A stretch of 64,000 nt of DNA from Blastopirellula marina (GTDB taxonomy: Bacteria > Planctomycetota > Planctomycetia > Pirellulales > Pirellulaceae), in the NCBI RefSeq assembly GCF_002967715.1, contig NZ_PUIA01000037.1, positions 402,200 through 466,199 of the forward strand, in the 5' to 3' direction. Position 1 is the stretch's first letter. Every line of letters starts with the position of its first letter. This document shows positions 39,640 through 48,360 of the stretch, one piece after another. Below the pieces are notes generated by a model that did no database searches, had not been told where the DNA came from, and was given only the letters and a program-made list of their open reading frames with translations. The position numbers were made by a program, and so were the translations under genes.

Positions 39640-40086
39640 CTATTCAGATAAGTCGATATCAAAAGTGTTATCGCCGCCGTCGGTTACCTCGAATTCGAGT
39701 TGCGACGAATCGGTGGACATGTACTTCTTGGGCAGCATGTCCTTATTTACGAAAGCTGGCTCACCGGCGTGCTCGCCATCCTTCTGGACACCTTGTTCTA
39801 CGGACACCAGCTTTCGCACGGTGACTTTGAATTTGCCTGGCATAGCCCCGTCGCCGGTCTCGAAGGTCGACAAGATAAAGGTACCGTCTGCTTCCGACTT
39901 GGCGCTGGCGACTTTGCCTTCCGGGGCGGCGGGAAGGAACTGGATGGTAGCTCCCTCGACAGGTTGCCCTTTCAAGGTCAGCTTACCTTTGGCAGCAGAT
40001 GTGGGGGGATTCTGATTGCCAGCCCCGCACCCCAACATGAACAGGCAAACCGCCGCCGCACTAATCAACAGAACTCGATTGTTCAT
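39640..40086 (-). CDS. Small lipoprotein (unit C)
   Basis: The 148-aa product has a lipobox (LFMLGC, Cys20) and a transthyretin-like domain: GKLTLKGQPVEGATIQFLP, ADGTFILSTFETGDGAMPGK and a terminal DGGDNTFDIDLSE. It is closely similar over its whole length to the unit D lipoprotein, sharing KLVSVEQGVQ and EHAGEPAFVNKDMLPKKY, so the two units arose by a recent tandem duplication. Confidence 0.87.
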   Translation of the reverse strand: MNNRVLLISAAAVCLFMLGCGAGNQNPPTSAAKGKLTLKGQPVEGATIQFLPAAPEGKVASAKSEADGTFILSTFETGDGAMPGKFKVTVRKLVSVEQGVQKDGEHAGEPAFVNKDMLPKKYMSTDSSQLEFEVTDGGDNTFDIDLSE

Positions 40087-40120
40087 TCTGCTTTTACTCT
40101 CAGGTTAGATCGATTAAAGA

Positions 40121-40151
40121 CAAACGTCCGACCCAAAGGGCCGGACGTTTG
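40121..40151. other. Intercistronic hairpin, unit C
   Basis: CAAACGTCCG (40121-40130) pairs perfectly with CGGACGTTTG (40142-40151), and CCC/GGG pairs inside. It is homologous to the hairpin of unit D (shared AACGTCCGACC). On the minus strand it is followed by TCTTTAAT, a weak T-run, so partial termination is possible. Confidence 0.65.
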
Positions 40152-40173
40152 TCGGATGTCTTAAAACCAGTGA

Positions 40174-41214
40174 CTATTCGTTGACAACTTCACCGCCATT
40201 GCGACTTCCCAAGGCACCCCAAACGCCATAAGGGGATTGTCCGCTGGTGAAATTGAAGCTCGATCCCTGGTTGCCGGTGTTGATGGTCTCCGAAATAAAT
40301 CGAACCGAACCATCACCCATGGCCGCCATCACACCACCTGGGTGCAGGCTGCTCGCACCGGACAGCGAATAGCCTCCATCGTGGATGTTCCCGCTGCTGC
40401 CGTCACCGGTGCAGCTGACGCTGTTAGGTGGAGCCGCGGCAAAGAAGCCTGCATACGGCGAACGACCGTCCGCCCAACGAGCTTCCTCGATCTGTCCAGC
40501 CCATGTCCCAGTCAGGGCGGCGGTACAAGTCGATGGCGAACTGTTGGCGTCCAAGGTGACCTGGGCGTAGGCTCCTTGCATTGGGCGTGCATTGGATGCA
40601 TAGGCAATCCGCTCCGAGAAGGCCATCGTGTTCGATAGGCCGTCGGTGACCGAAGCGAAATTCATTTTGTTCTGGACCTGGTTGTTGGTGATCTTGCCCT
40701 TCTGGAACATACCGCGGGTATTTTCCATGGCACCGTCAATTGTCACCATGCGGTCGCCCAGGCACATCATGTAATTCTTCGAGGTCTTCTGTGAGTACCG
40801 GAAAGTTGCCGGAGGCACCGAGGTTGGGCAGGTAAAACCATCGAAGCTGAGATCGTTAAACATCGCTACGTCATCCCAAGGGTTTGGCCCCAAGTTGGAT
40901 GTGATCTGTTCGTAGCTGTTGTTTTGTTCGAGGAACGGCAGCAACGAGACAAAGCCACTACGACGTGCACTGTGGCCACCGCCAATATCACGCAGTGGAG
41001 GCATGTACCCGTAGGTGTCGTGGTGATTGTGCAACGAAAGCCCCAACTGCTTCATGTTATTCGAGCATTGCATGCGGCGTGCCGCCTCACGTGCCTGTTG
41101 AACGGCCGGCAGCAAAAGGGCGATCAGAACACCAATAATGGCGATGACAACAAGCAGTTCGACGAGCGTAAAAGCTTTCTGTCGACCAAAACTCATTGAA
41201 AGGGGCTTATGCAT
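40174..41214 (-). CDS. DUF1559 pseudopilin-like protein (unit C)
   Basis: The 346-aa protein begins [28 protein letters not shown], and [27 protein letters not shown] follows. [14 protein letters not shown] is the H-X9-DG motif. The whole protein, including the exposed part ([29 protein letters not shown]), is closely similar to unit D. The exposed domain has paired Cys residues ([19 protein letters not shown]) that may form disulfides. The ATG at 41214 uses the shared AAGGAACC site. Confidence 0.93.
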   Translation of the reverse strand: MHKPLSMSFGRQKAFTLVELLVVIAIIGVLIALLLPAVQQAREAARRMQCSNNMKQLGLSLHNHHDTYGYMPPLRDIGGGHSARRSGFVSLLPFLEQNNSYEQITSNLGPNPWDDVAMFNDLSFDGFTCPTSVPPATFRYSQKTSKNYMMCLGDRMVTIDGAMENTRGMFQKGKITNNQVQNKMNFASVTDGLSNTMAFSERIAYASNARPMQGAYAQVTLDANSSPSTCTAALTGTWAGQIEEARWADGRSPYAGFFAAAPPNSVSCTGDGSSGNIHDGGYSLSGASSLHPGGVMAAMGDGSVRFISETINTGNQGSSFNFTSGQSPYGVWGALGSRNGGEVVNE

Positions 41215-41348
41215 GTACGAGGTTCCTTGAAAAGAGATCGCGGGGCGAAATAACGATAATGAATAAAAGGAAACATGTGAGCTAAAAGAAGTGTAGCGGA
41301 TTGCTAAGCACCACAAATGCTCACCGAGAGGGGACGCATCTATCTTCC

Positions 41349-41377
41349 GTTATCATTAAGGGGATATAAGGGGACAA
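41349..41377 (-). promoter_or_regulatory. Promoter of unit C
   Basis: On the minus strand, -35 TTGTCC (41372-41377), 17 bases and -10 GATAAC (41349-41354). It is the weakest of the four copies by match to consensus, but position and spacing are conserved. Confidence 0.6.
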
Positions 41378-41448
41378 GTGGAAATAAATCTAGTGTGTCA
41401 AAAATCTTACGACATGCCGCTAGAGAGTGCATGCCTATGGGGGGGCGA

Positions 41449-41462
41449 AAGAAATATAGCTC
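41449..41462. promoter_or_regulatory. Shared upstream palindrome, unit C
   Basis: AAGAAATATAGCTC, preceded by TATGGGGGGG, corresponds to the palindrome of units B and D and lies 71 bases upstream of the -35. Confidence 0.5.
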
Positions 41463-41626
41463 AATCAAATTGTGATTGCGCAGCATGGACGGTGGCGCAA
41501 TAGATTGAAAATAAGTGCCACCTATGGCCTATTCAATGACGACCAGCTACTCATTGACCTAGTCGAGGTTTGGCCATTCAGGCAATTACTTTCGCACCTG
41601 AAGAGAACGTCATGCTATCGGGATTC

Positions 41627-41650
41627 AAGAGCCCCCTTTTGGCTCTTTTT
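41627..41650 (+). terminator. Plus-strand terminator-like hairpin in the unit C/D gap
   Basis: AAGAGCC and GGCTCTT pair around a 7-base loop, with five T following in the plus direction (41646-41650). No convincing plus-strand gene precedes it. The flanking stretch 41463-41828 has frames on both strands but none with a coding character I trust. It may end an unannotated transcript. Confidence 0.4.
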
Positions 41651-41828
41651 CGGCGAAATCGAGGTGGAATTCCTCTCGATATACCCGAGGTTAAACATCA
41701 TCAAAATCCCCTTCCAGTTGAACTTGGTGGACCGGCAAGCCTGGTCACGATTAAGGATCGTTGCTGGAAGGAAATGGTTACGGATATTGTCGTGGCAGAG
41801 TCCTTCGCGCTACGCAAAGACACGGCAA

Positions 41829-42275
41829 TCAGTCTGTCAAATCGATATCGTACGTGTTATCGCCGCCGGCAGTCACTTCGAACTCTAGTGGCGAATTGTC
41901 GCTGGACACGTACTTCTTGGGCAGCATGTCCTTGTTCACAAAAGCGGGCTCGCCGGCGTGCTCGCCGTCTTGCTGGACTCCTTGTTCAACCGAAACCAAT
42001 TTCCGCACGCTGACTTTGTACTTCCCTGGCATGGCACCGTCACCGGTCTCGAAAGTCGACAGGGCATAAGTCCCGTCGGCACTCGATGTGGCATTGGCGA
42101 CTTTGGCTTCAGGATCGCTTGGTTGAAACTTGATTGTCGCGCCTTCCACGGCTTCCCCCTTATACGTCACCTTGCCAGTTACAGGGGACGTGGGGGGATT
42201 GGAGCTACCGGCATCGCATCCCATGACCAGCAGGCAAACTGCTGTCGTGCAGATGGCAAGAACATGCTTGTTCAT
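41829..42275 (-). CDS. Small lipoprotein (unit D)
   Basis: The 148-aa product has a lipobox (LLVMGC, Cys20). The domain matches unit C almost residue for residue: GKVTYKGEAVEGATIKFQP, ADGTYALSTFETGDGAMPGK, and terminal GGDNTYDIDLTD. The ATG at 42275 aligns with unit C's start; an upstream in-frame ATG at 42296 would add seven residues. It is predicted to sit in the periplasm or outer membrane with its DUF1559 partner. Confidence 0.87.
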   Translation of the reverse strand: MNKHVLAICTTAVCLLVMGCDAGSSNPPTSPVTGKVTYKGEAVEGATIKFQPSDPEAKVANATSSADGTYALSTFETGDGAMPGKYKVSVRKLVSVEQGVQQDGEHAGEPAFVNKDMLPKKYVSSDNSPLEFEVTAGGDNTYDIDLTD

Positions 42276-42312
42276 TCGGCTTCCTTCCTCGGTCAAATTG
42301 CTCAGTGGAAAG

Positions 42313-42341
42313 AACGTCCGACCAGGAAACGGTCGGACGTT
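42313..42341. other. Intercistronic hairpin, unit D
   Basis: AACGTCCGACC (42313-42323) pairs perfectly over 11 bp with GGTCGGACGTT (42331-42341) around a 7-base loop. It is homologous to the hairpin in unit C. Compensating differences between the two would show selection on the structure. Confidence 0.7.
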
Positions 42342-42365
42342 GTCTGATAGGTTCAGCAGCGGCGT

Positions 42366-43409
42366 CTAGTCGAGGGTGACCGGCTCGCCACCATTACGAC
42401 TGGCCATCGCGCCCCAAACACCGTACGGGGATTGCCCGCTGGTGAAATTGAAGCTTGCGCCCTGGTTGCCGGTGTTGATGGTTTCAGAGACAAATCGAAC
42501 CGAACCGTCCCCCATGGCTGCCAAAACACCGCCAGGATGCAGGCTACTTGCACCAGGCAAAGCGAAGCTTCCATCGTGGATATTTCCGCTGCTACCATCG
42601 CCGGTGCAGCTGACGCTGTTGGGCGGAGCGGACGCAAAGAAACCAGCGTATGGCGAACGTCCGTCATTCCAGCGCGACTCTTCGATTTGACCTGCCCAAG
42701 TACCCGTCAAAGCTGCCGTGCAATCCGAAGGCGAACTGTTGCCATCCAGCGTGACTTGAGCAAAAGCACCCTGCTCAGGGCGAGCGTTGGATGCGTAGGA
42801 AATCCGCTCGGAGAAAGCCATCGTGTTCGATAGTCCGTCGGTCACCGAGGCGAAATTCAACTTGTTCTGAACCTGGTTATTGCTGACCTTGCCTCTTTGG
42901 AACATGCCGCGGGTCGTCTGCATCGGGCCGTCTCGATTGACCATCCGATCTCCCAAGCACATCTGATAGTTCTTCGCGACCTTTTGTTGGTGGCGATAGG
43001 TGGCCGGCGGTACCGACGATGGGCAGGTAAAACCGTCGAAACTGAAATCGTTCCAATAGGATTTGTTATCCCAAGGGTTCGGCCCTAAATCGGCCGTGAT
43101 CTGTTCGTAGGAGTTATTCTGTTCGAGGAACGGTAACAGCAGGATAAAACCATTACGACGTGCACTATGACCACCGCCGATATCTCGCATGGATGGCATG
43201 TACCCGTACGTATCGTGATGATTGTGCAACGAGAGCCCCAGTTGCTTCAAATTGTTCGAGCACTGCATGCGGCGAGCGGCTTCGCGTGCTTGTTGCACGG
43301 CGGGCAGCAGAAGGGCAATGAGCACACCAATAATGGCGATAACCACCAACAATTCGACCAGCGTAAACGCCTTTGGTCGTCGTAGTCCCATAGCAAGAGG
43401 CTGTTGCAT
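42366..43409 (-). CDS. DUF1559 pseudopilin-like protein (unit D)
   Basis: The 347-aa protein begins [28 protein letters not shown] with the usual [41 protein letters not shown] is the H-X9-DG motif, and the protein ends in GGEPVTLD. It is a near-duplicate of unit C. The N-terminal tail (MGLRRPKA) matches unit B better than unit C, which hints at recombination between copies. The shared AAGGAACC ribosome site precedes the ATG at 43409. Confidence 0.93.
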   Translation of the reverse strand: MQQPLAMGLRRPKAFTLVELLVVIAIIGVLIALLLPAVQQAREAARRMQCSNNLKQLGLSLHNHHDTYGYMPSMRDIGGGHSARRNGFILLLPFLEQNNSYEQITADLGPNPWDNKSYWNDFSFDGFTCPSSVPPATYRHQQKVAKNYQMCLGDRMVNRDGPMQTTRGMFQRGKVSNNQVQNKLNFASVTDGLSNTMAFSERISYASNARPEQGAFAQVTLDGNSSPSDCTAALTGTWAGQIEESRWNDGRSPYAGFFASAPPNSVSCTGDGSSGNIHDGSFALPGASSLHPGGVLAAMGDGSVRFVSETINTGNQGASFNFTSGQSPYGVWGAMASRNGGEPVTLD

Positions 43410-43556
43410 GGACGAGGTTCCTTGATCAAAGAAAATGAGAATCGCAAAAGAGACAAGAGATGAGATAGAAGAGGCCGATAAGCTGTGCGTAAAGAGCGCA
43501 ATGGGGCACCCGACGCCACAATTGCTTACTTTGAGAAGGTTAGTTCTCTGGTAAAG

Positions 43557-43585
43557 GTTATTGTTAAGCCAGCCCTAGAGTGCAA
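43557..43585 (-). promoter_or_regulatory. Promoter of unit D
   Basis: On the minus strand, -35 TTGCAC (43580-43585), 17 bases and -10 AATAAC (43557-43562). The leader to the ATG is about 140 bases and begins with a short hairpin (GAGAA/TTCTC). Confidence 0.65.
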
Positions 43586-43654
43586 GTATAAACAAGCTGA
43601 AAAATGATAAATATTAAAATGGCATCCCCTGGAGCCATAGATATAGGGGGAATG

Positions 43655-43668
43655 GAGAAATATTTCTC
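43655..43668. promoter_or_regulatory. Shared upstream palindrome, unit D (perfect copy)
   Basis: GAGAAATATTTCTC is a perfect 14-base palindrome, preceded by ATATAGGGGG and lying 69 bases upstream of the -35. It is the best candidate for the binding site of a regulator common to all four units. Confidence 0.65.
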
Positions 43669-43802
43669 AATGAAAACATGCTTTAGACTAGGCATATCGA
43701 GGGGCGTAGTGTGCGGTTGCGGTGTCACTCATCGCCCATTCCAGTGGATAGACGATGAACGAACGCAGTTACAGCGTGACAAGCGTAGCGGTGTTGAGAT
43801 GG

Positions 43803-46520
43803 CTACTTGCTGGCCGAGAATGTCACGCTGTCGAGGTTCATGAGACCACCTTGCCGCTCCTGGTTGAGAAACACGATGTAAACATCGTGCCGGCCGGCTT
43901 GGGGCTCGACGGGGGTTGTGACGTCGTGAAAGGCATCCCAGCTGCCGTTCACTTCAACCGGGGCCGAGGCGATCACCGGACCGTCCAGGGTGTCTAGGCG
44001 TGCTTCGATCCGTCCGCCTGAGCCGGCGGAGGTCACGCGAAAGATCAGGCTCGCCACGCGGTCCAGTGGGATCTGATTGAAGCGTGCGAAATTGTTGTGG
44101 TTGATCGCGCCCAGGAACTTGCCATCGGAAGCGGTGTGCCCGCCCAGCGTTCGCGGGCCGCTGATCTCGTCGGCGGCTTCCGCTTCGATCTTCCGCTGAC
44201 GCAAGAAGACCTTTGCCGTGCCCACCAGCGGAGGAATCTCGCCGGCACCCAGGTCGCGATAGCTGGCCTCAAGCTGAACGTAGCCTGCCTTCTCGACTTC
44301 GGCGTCGGTTAGTTCGATGTTTCCGACGAAGCCATCGAACACGCGTACCGCATTGTCTTTCTCCAGCGAGTAGACCCACGTCACCATGTCTCGAATCTCC
44401 TCGACCGAGTGCTGCGAGTGGGGCAGCATCGGGACCTTCCCCCACACGCCGGCCGAGCCTTCGCGGACACGCTTCACCGAAGCTTCCAGGGACTCTGGCA
44501 CGCCGCGGTACTTCTCGGCGACTTTCAGGAAAGGAGGGCCGACACGTAGCGAGTCGACCGCATGGCAGTTGAAGCAGTCACTCTTCTTCATCAGCTTCAA
44601 GCCGACCGGGTCGTTGTCGCTGGCATCCCCCTCTGGTCCGCGCGGAATGCTGCCGGTGCCCAGGGTCATGTTCAGTGCCGTACGGCGTGGTGCTTCCAGG
44701 TCGATTTCCGCGGCACCTGTTTCGTCCGCTTCTTCAAAGTCGGAGGTGCCGTCTTCGATGTCGCTGACCTTCAGTTGATAGCGAATCGCCGCCAGCGAGT
44801 CGAAGAAGTCGCCATCCCGCGGTGAAACGAACGAGACCGTTGGTCGGGCGTTGCCCACGATCACCGGCACCGAGGCCACCGCTTGGGCACCTTGCGGATC
44901 GGTTACTTTCAGCTCGACATTGAATACGCCTGCTTCCTTGAACGTTACCAGTGGGTTGGCTTCGTTGGAAAGGAGCTTGGGCGTGGGCTTTTCTTCCCCG
45001 GCACGATAGGCGTACCAGGCATACTGCAGATCGTCCCCATCCTTGTCGCGTGTACCCTCGCTGGAAAGCTTCACGGCCAGCGGCTGTTTGCCGGTGTTGT
45101 TTTCTGCGGAGGCGATCGCACTGGGGGCTCGATTGCCGCGGACGTAATCGATACGAACGAGCTTCGCGTCGTCGTTCACGCCCCAGGTTTCGCCATATTC
45201 CAGCATATATAGCGCCCCGTCAGGGCTGAACTGCATATCGACAGGTCGGGTGAACTTGTGATCGGGCATGAACGGCTCGAGCGATTCGATTTCCGAGTCG
45301 CCGGTCAGATGCACGGCCAGAATCCAGTGGCGCGACCATTCATAGACAAACACACAGCGGCTGAAATGAGGCGGAAACTTTGTCGCGCTGGGGTTGGCTG
45401 CGTCGAAATCGTACGATGGACCGGCACATGCGGTTCGCCCGCCGGTGCCCACTTCCGGGAACTTCTCGAACGGAGCTCCTGGGTAATAGATGAACGCCGC
45501 AGTAGCCGGTGGCAGCTCGCGAGCACCAGTGTTGTTGGGGGATTCGTTGATCGGTTTGGCAGGGTCGAACTTCGCGCCGATCTTCTCGGTGGTGAAGTCG
45601 ACGTCGTGGTAGGCCTGGTTGTCGGCGATGAAATAGGGCCAACCGAAGTTGCCCGCCTTCTTGGCCTGGTTGATTTCGTCATAACCTCGCGGGCCACGCG
45701 GGCCATCGCTGCCGGCATCGGGGCCCACTTCACCCCAGTACAGGTAACCGGTCTTCTGATCGACACTGATTCGCCACGGATTGCGGCAGCCCATCACGTA
45801 GATTTCAGGGTGCCCCTGCGAGCCATCCTTGGGGAACAGATTGCCGTCCGGTACTTCGTACGTTCCGTCGGCCAAGGGGCGAATCCGCAGCACTTTGCCG
45901 TTGTAACTATTGGTGTTGGCTGAAGATTTTTGAGCATCCCATGGAAACTTGTCGGCGCGTTCGTCGATGGGGGCATAGCCGTGCGAATCGCCATGCGGAT
46001 GGGTGTTGTCGCCGGTGCCAATGAACAAACAGCCATCGGGGCCGAACTCAAGCGAGCCAGCATGATGGCAGCATTGTAGACGCTGCTCTTCGTACTTCAG
46101 CAGGACCTTCTCGCTGGCCATATCCAGCTTGCCATCCACCAGTGTGAAACGGCTCACGTGCTGCCCCGAGAACTCTGGCGGCGAATACTGCAGATAAATC
46201 CAGTGGTTGTCTTCGAACTTGGGATCGAGTGCCAGGCCGATCAGGCCATTCTCTTGGGCGGTAGTGACAACCACCTCGCCGACCAGTTCGGTTTGACGTG
46301 TGGCGGGATCGTAAGCTTTGAGTTGCCCTTGGATCTCGATGTAAAACACCCGCCCATCCGGGGCGACGGCCAGTTCCATCGGCTGCTTGAGCTGCGTTAC
46401 CAGCGTGGTCACTTCCAATCGCGAGGGATCGAACGCCGGTTCTTCCGCGGAAAGAATACCCAGGGGAGCGAGCACGGTGCCCAGGCACAGAAGCAGGCAT
46501 TTCAGCTTGGAAGAAGGCAT
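43803..46520 (-). CDS. Exported sugar-dehydrogenase-like propeller with PKD, cytochrome c and carbohydrate-binding domains
   Basis: Starting at the ATG at 46520, the 905-aa protein has a signal peptide (LLLCLGTVLAPLGILSA). Residues about 30-465 form a GSDH-type six-bladed propeller (QPMELAVAPDGRVFYIE, CCHHAGSLEFGPDG, GCRNPWRISVD). A PKD domain follows (about 475-565, APSAIASAENNTGKQPL). A cytochrome c domain has SDCFNCHAVD (about residue 645), and a C-terminal CBM6-like sandwich begins near residue 745. It probably oxidises a sugar or alcohol in the periplasm and passes electrons to its own haem. No ribosome-site evidence separates this ATG from the upstream ATG at 46601, but only this one gives a good signal peptide. 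Confidence 0.88.
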   Translation of the reverse strand: MPSSKLKCLLLCLGTVLAPLGILSAEEPAFDPSRLEVTTLVTQLKQPMELAVAPDGRVFYIEIQGQLKAYDPATRQTELVGEVVVTTAQENGLIGLALDPKFEDNHWIYLQYSPPEFSGQHVSRFTLVDGKLDMASEKVLLKYEEQRLQCCHHAGSLEFGPDGCLFIGTGDNTHPHGDSHGYAPIDERADKFPWDAQKSSANTNSYNGKVLRIRPLADGTYEVPDGNLFPKDGSQGHPEIYVMGCRNPWRISVDQKTGYLYWGEVGPDAGSDGPRGPRGYDEINQAKKAGNFGWPYFIADNQAYHDVDFTTEKIGAKFDPAKPINESPNNTGARELPPATAAFIYYPGAPFEKFPEVGTGGRTACAGPSYDFDAANPSATKFPPHFSRCVFVYEWSRHWILAVHLTGDSEIESLEPFMPDHKFTRPVDMQFSPDGALYMLEYGETWGVNDDAKLVRIDYVRGNRAPSAIASAENNTGKQPLAVKLSSEGTRDKDGDDLQYAWYAYRAGEEKPTPKLLSNEANPLVTFKEAGVFNVELKVTDPQGAQAVASVPVIVGNARPTVSFVSPRDGDFFDSLAAIRYQLKVSDIEDGTSDFEEADETGAAEIDLEAPRRTALNMTLGTGSIPRGPEGDASDNDPVGLKLMKKSDCFNCHAVDSLRVGPPFLKVAEKYRGVPESLEASVKRVREGSAGVWGKVPMLPHSQHSVEEIRDMVTWVYSLEKDNAVRVFDGFVGNIELTDAEVEKAGYVQLEASYRDLGAGEIPPLVGTAKVFLRQRKIEAEAADEISGPRTLGGHTASDGKFLGAINHNNFARFNQIPLDRVASLIFRVTSAGSGGRIEARLDTLDGPVIASAPVEVNGSWDAFHDVTTPVEPQAGRHDVYIVFLNQERQGGLMNLDSVTFSASK

Positions 46521-46787
46521 CGCGGCTTTCCTGAAGAAGTCGATCACGAAGGGGATAGTGGCAGGCAGGGGGGAAGGATAATGGGGGAACAAGGCTGGCA
46601 AATTCGCCTGGGAAGCCCTTTTTTGACTTCCGACCGTGTTCGCTACACGATAGTTGGGAAGGCAAACGTCGTCTACCTCAGGTCGTTTTGTCGGCCGAGC
46701 CTGGCTATCCCCTGGTTTTCATCGCCAGAAAAGATGAGACGATACTTTTCCTACCCTGCCATGACCCAGCCCGCTGAAAGGTTACAC

Positions 46788-48179
46788 ATGTTCCGCCCTG
46801 CCCCGTTGGTTGTTGCCCTGCTCGCGTGCCTATCGACTTCATTGGAAGCGGCCTCGAAGCCCAATGTGGTCGTCCTGCTGGCCGACGACCTGGGATACCA
46901 GGATGTCGGCTGTTACGACGGGCCGGTTCAGACCCCCGCGATCGATGCCCTGGCGACAGGCGGAACTCGGTTTCAGGCTTTCTACTCAGGCTGTGCGGTA
47001 TGCTCCCCTTCCCGGGCAACGCTTCTCACGGGGCGGCATCACATTCGTGCCGGCGTCTATAGCTGGATTCATGATGAATCCCAGCGGTCGCACTTGCTTC
47101 TGCGCGAAAACACTTTGGCCGAAGTCCTGCGGCAAGAGGGTTACGCCACCGCGCATATCGGCAAGTGGCATTTGGGTTTGCCCGGCAACAAGTACAACAA
47201 GCCGACGCCTGACCAGCATGGCTTCGACTACTGGCTGGCGACCTCGAATAACGCCGAGCCCAGCCATAAGAATCCCCACAACTTTATTCGCAACGGCAAG
47301 CCGGTCGGCAAGCAGGAGGGTTACTCGTGTCAGTTGGTCGTCGACGAAGCGATCGACTGGCTCGATCACCACCGCGACGCCAAGAAGCCATTCTTTCTAA
47401 ACGTGTGGTTCCATGAACCCCACGCCCCGATTGCCGCCCCAGATGATATCGTTGCGAAGTACGGTAAAACGAAAGACAACGCCGCAATCTATTCCGGCAC
47501 GATCGACAACACGAACCTGGCGATCGAGCGTCTGGTAGCCAAGCTGCACAAGATTGATAAGCCTGAGAACACACTCATCGTTTACGCTTCCGACAACGGC
47601 AGCTATCGCGACGATCGCACCGGCGGCTTGCGTGGTAAGAAAGGGGTCAACTGGGAAGGGGGAATTCGCGTTCCTGGTATCTTCTACTGGCCCGGTACCA
47701 TCGAGGCAGGCCAGGTCATCACCGCCGAAACGCCGGCCGGGATCGTCGATATCTTTCCCACCGTGTGCGGCCTTTTGGGGATCGAGCCTCCGCCAGAGCG
47801 GCACCTGGATGGAAGCAACCTGACACCGCTGCTTACCCCAGCTACGGACAAGTTTATCCGGCATCAACCGATGTTCTGGCATCTGCAACGGTCGAAGCCA
47901 ATTGTCGCCATGCGCGACGGGCGATTCAGTTTGGTAGCTGAGCGCGACTACGAGATGAGTACCGACAATATGTTCCAGGAAAAATGGATTCCCCTGATCA
48001 AGACCGGAACCTATACCAACTATCAGTTGTTTGATCTGGTAGACGATCCGCAGCAGAAGCATGATCTGGCGAAGGAAAAGCCCGAGTTGCTGGCCAGGCT
48101 GAAGGGGAAGTTGCTGGAGATCAACAACAGCATCATGGCCGATGGTGCTGACTGGCACCTCCCTGCTGAGGGGCGATAG
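46788..48179 (+). CDS. Secreted type I sulfatase
   Basis: The 463-aa protein has a signal peptide ending near residue 22 and the sulfatase start PNVVVLLADDLGYQDVGCYD with metal-binding Asp pair. The formylglycine motif is CSPSRATLLTG (Cys72, the C-x-P-S-R form converted by FGE), so an active enzyme is expected. VYASDNGSYRDD holds the second metal-binding Asp/Asn pair. It would remove sulfate from an exported or algal polysaccharide. The ATG at 46788 follows AAAGG. It is divergent from the dehydrogenase/cytochrome gene across 267 bases. Confidence 0.94.
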   Translation: MFRPAPLVVALLACLSTSLEAASKPNVVVLLADDLGYQDVGCYDGPVQTPAIDALATGGTRFQAFYSGCAVCSPSRATLLTGRHHIRAGVYSWIHDESQRSHLLLRENTLAEVLRQEGYATAHIGKWHLGLPGNKYNKPTPDQHGFDYWLATSNNAEPSHKNPHNFIRNGKPVGKQEGYSCQLVVDEAIDWLDHHRDAKKPFFLNVWFHEPHAPIAAPDDIVAKYGKTKDNAAIYSGTIDNTNLAIERLVAKLHKIDKPENTLIVYASDNGSYRDDRTGGLRGKKGVNWEGGIRVPGIFYWPGTIEAGQVITAETPAGIVDIFPTVCGLLGIEPPPERHLDGSNLTPLLTPATDKFIRHQPMFWHLQRSKPIVAMRDGRFSLVAERDYEMSTDNMFQEKWIPLIKTGTYTNYQLFDLVDDPQQKHDLAKEKPELLARLKGKLLEINNSIMADGADWHLPAEGR

Positions 48180-48360
48180 TTGGTTATGTGCCCCTCCCCC
48201 TTCAGGTCCCCTCCTTGCAGGTGTACTCCAGCATAAAGTATTTCCAAAGTCTTCGGGAATTGTAATTATTTTCTTCGGAACTCCTTTAGCTATTGTGTGA
48301 TGCCACGAGAGATCGTATTTTGTGGGGAAGGTCCAGTTTACGAATGGGGATTCTGCTTGC

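Noticed and set aside
41472..41888. 138-codon plus-strand frame between units C and D
   Set aside because: It overlaps the unit D lipoprotein gene, contains a terminator-like hairpin, and has no ribosome site or recognisable product.
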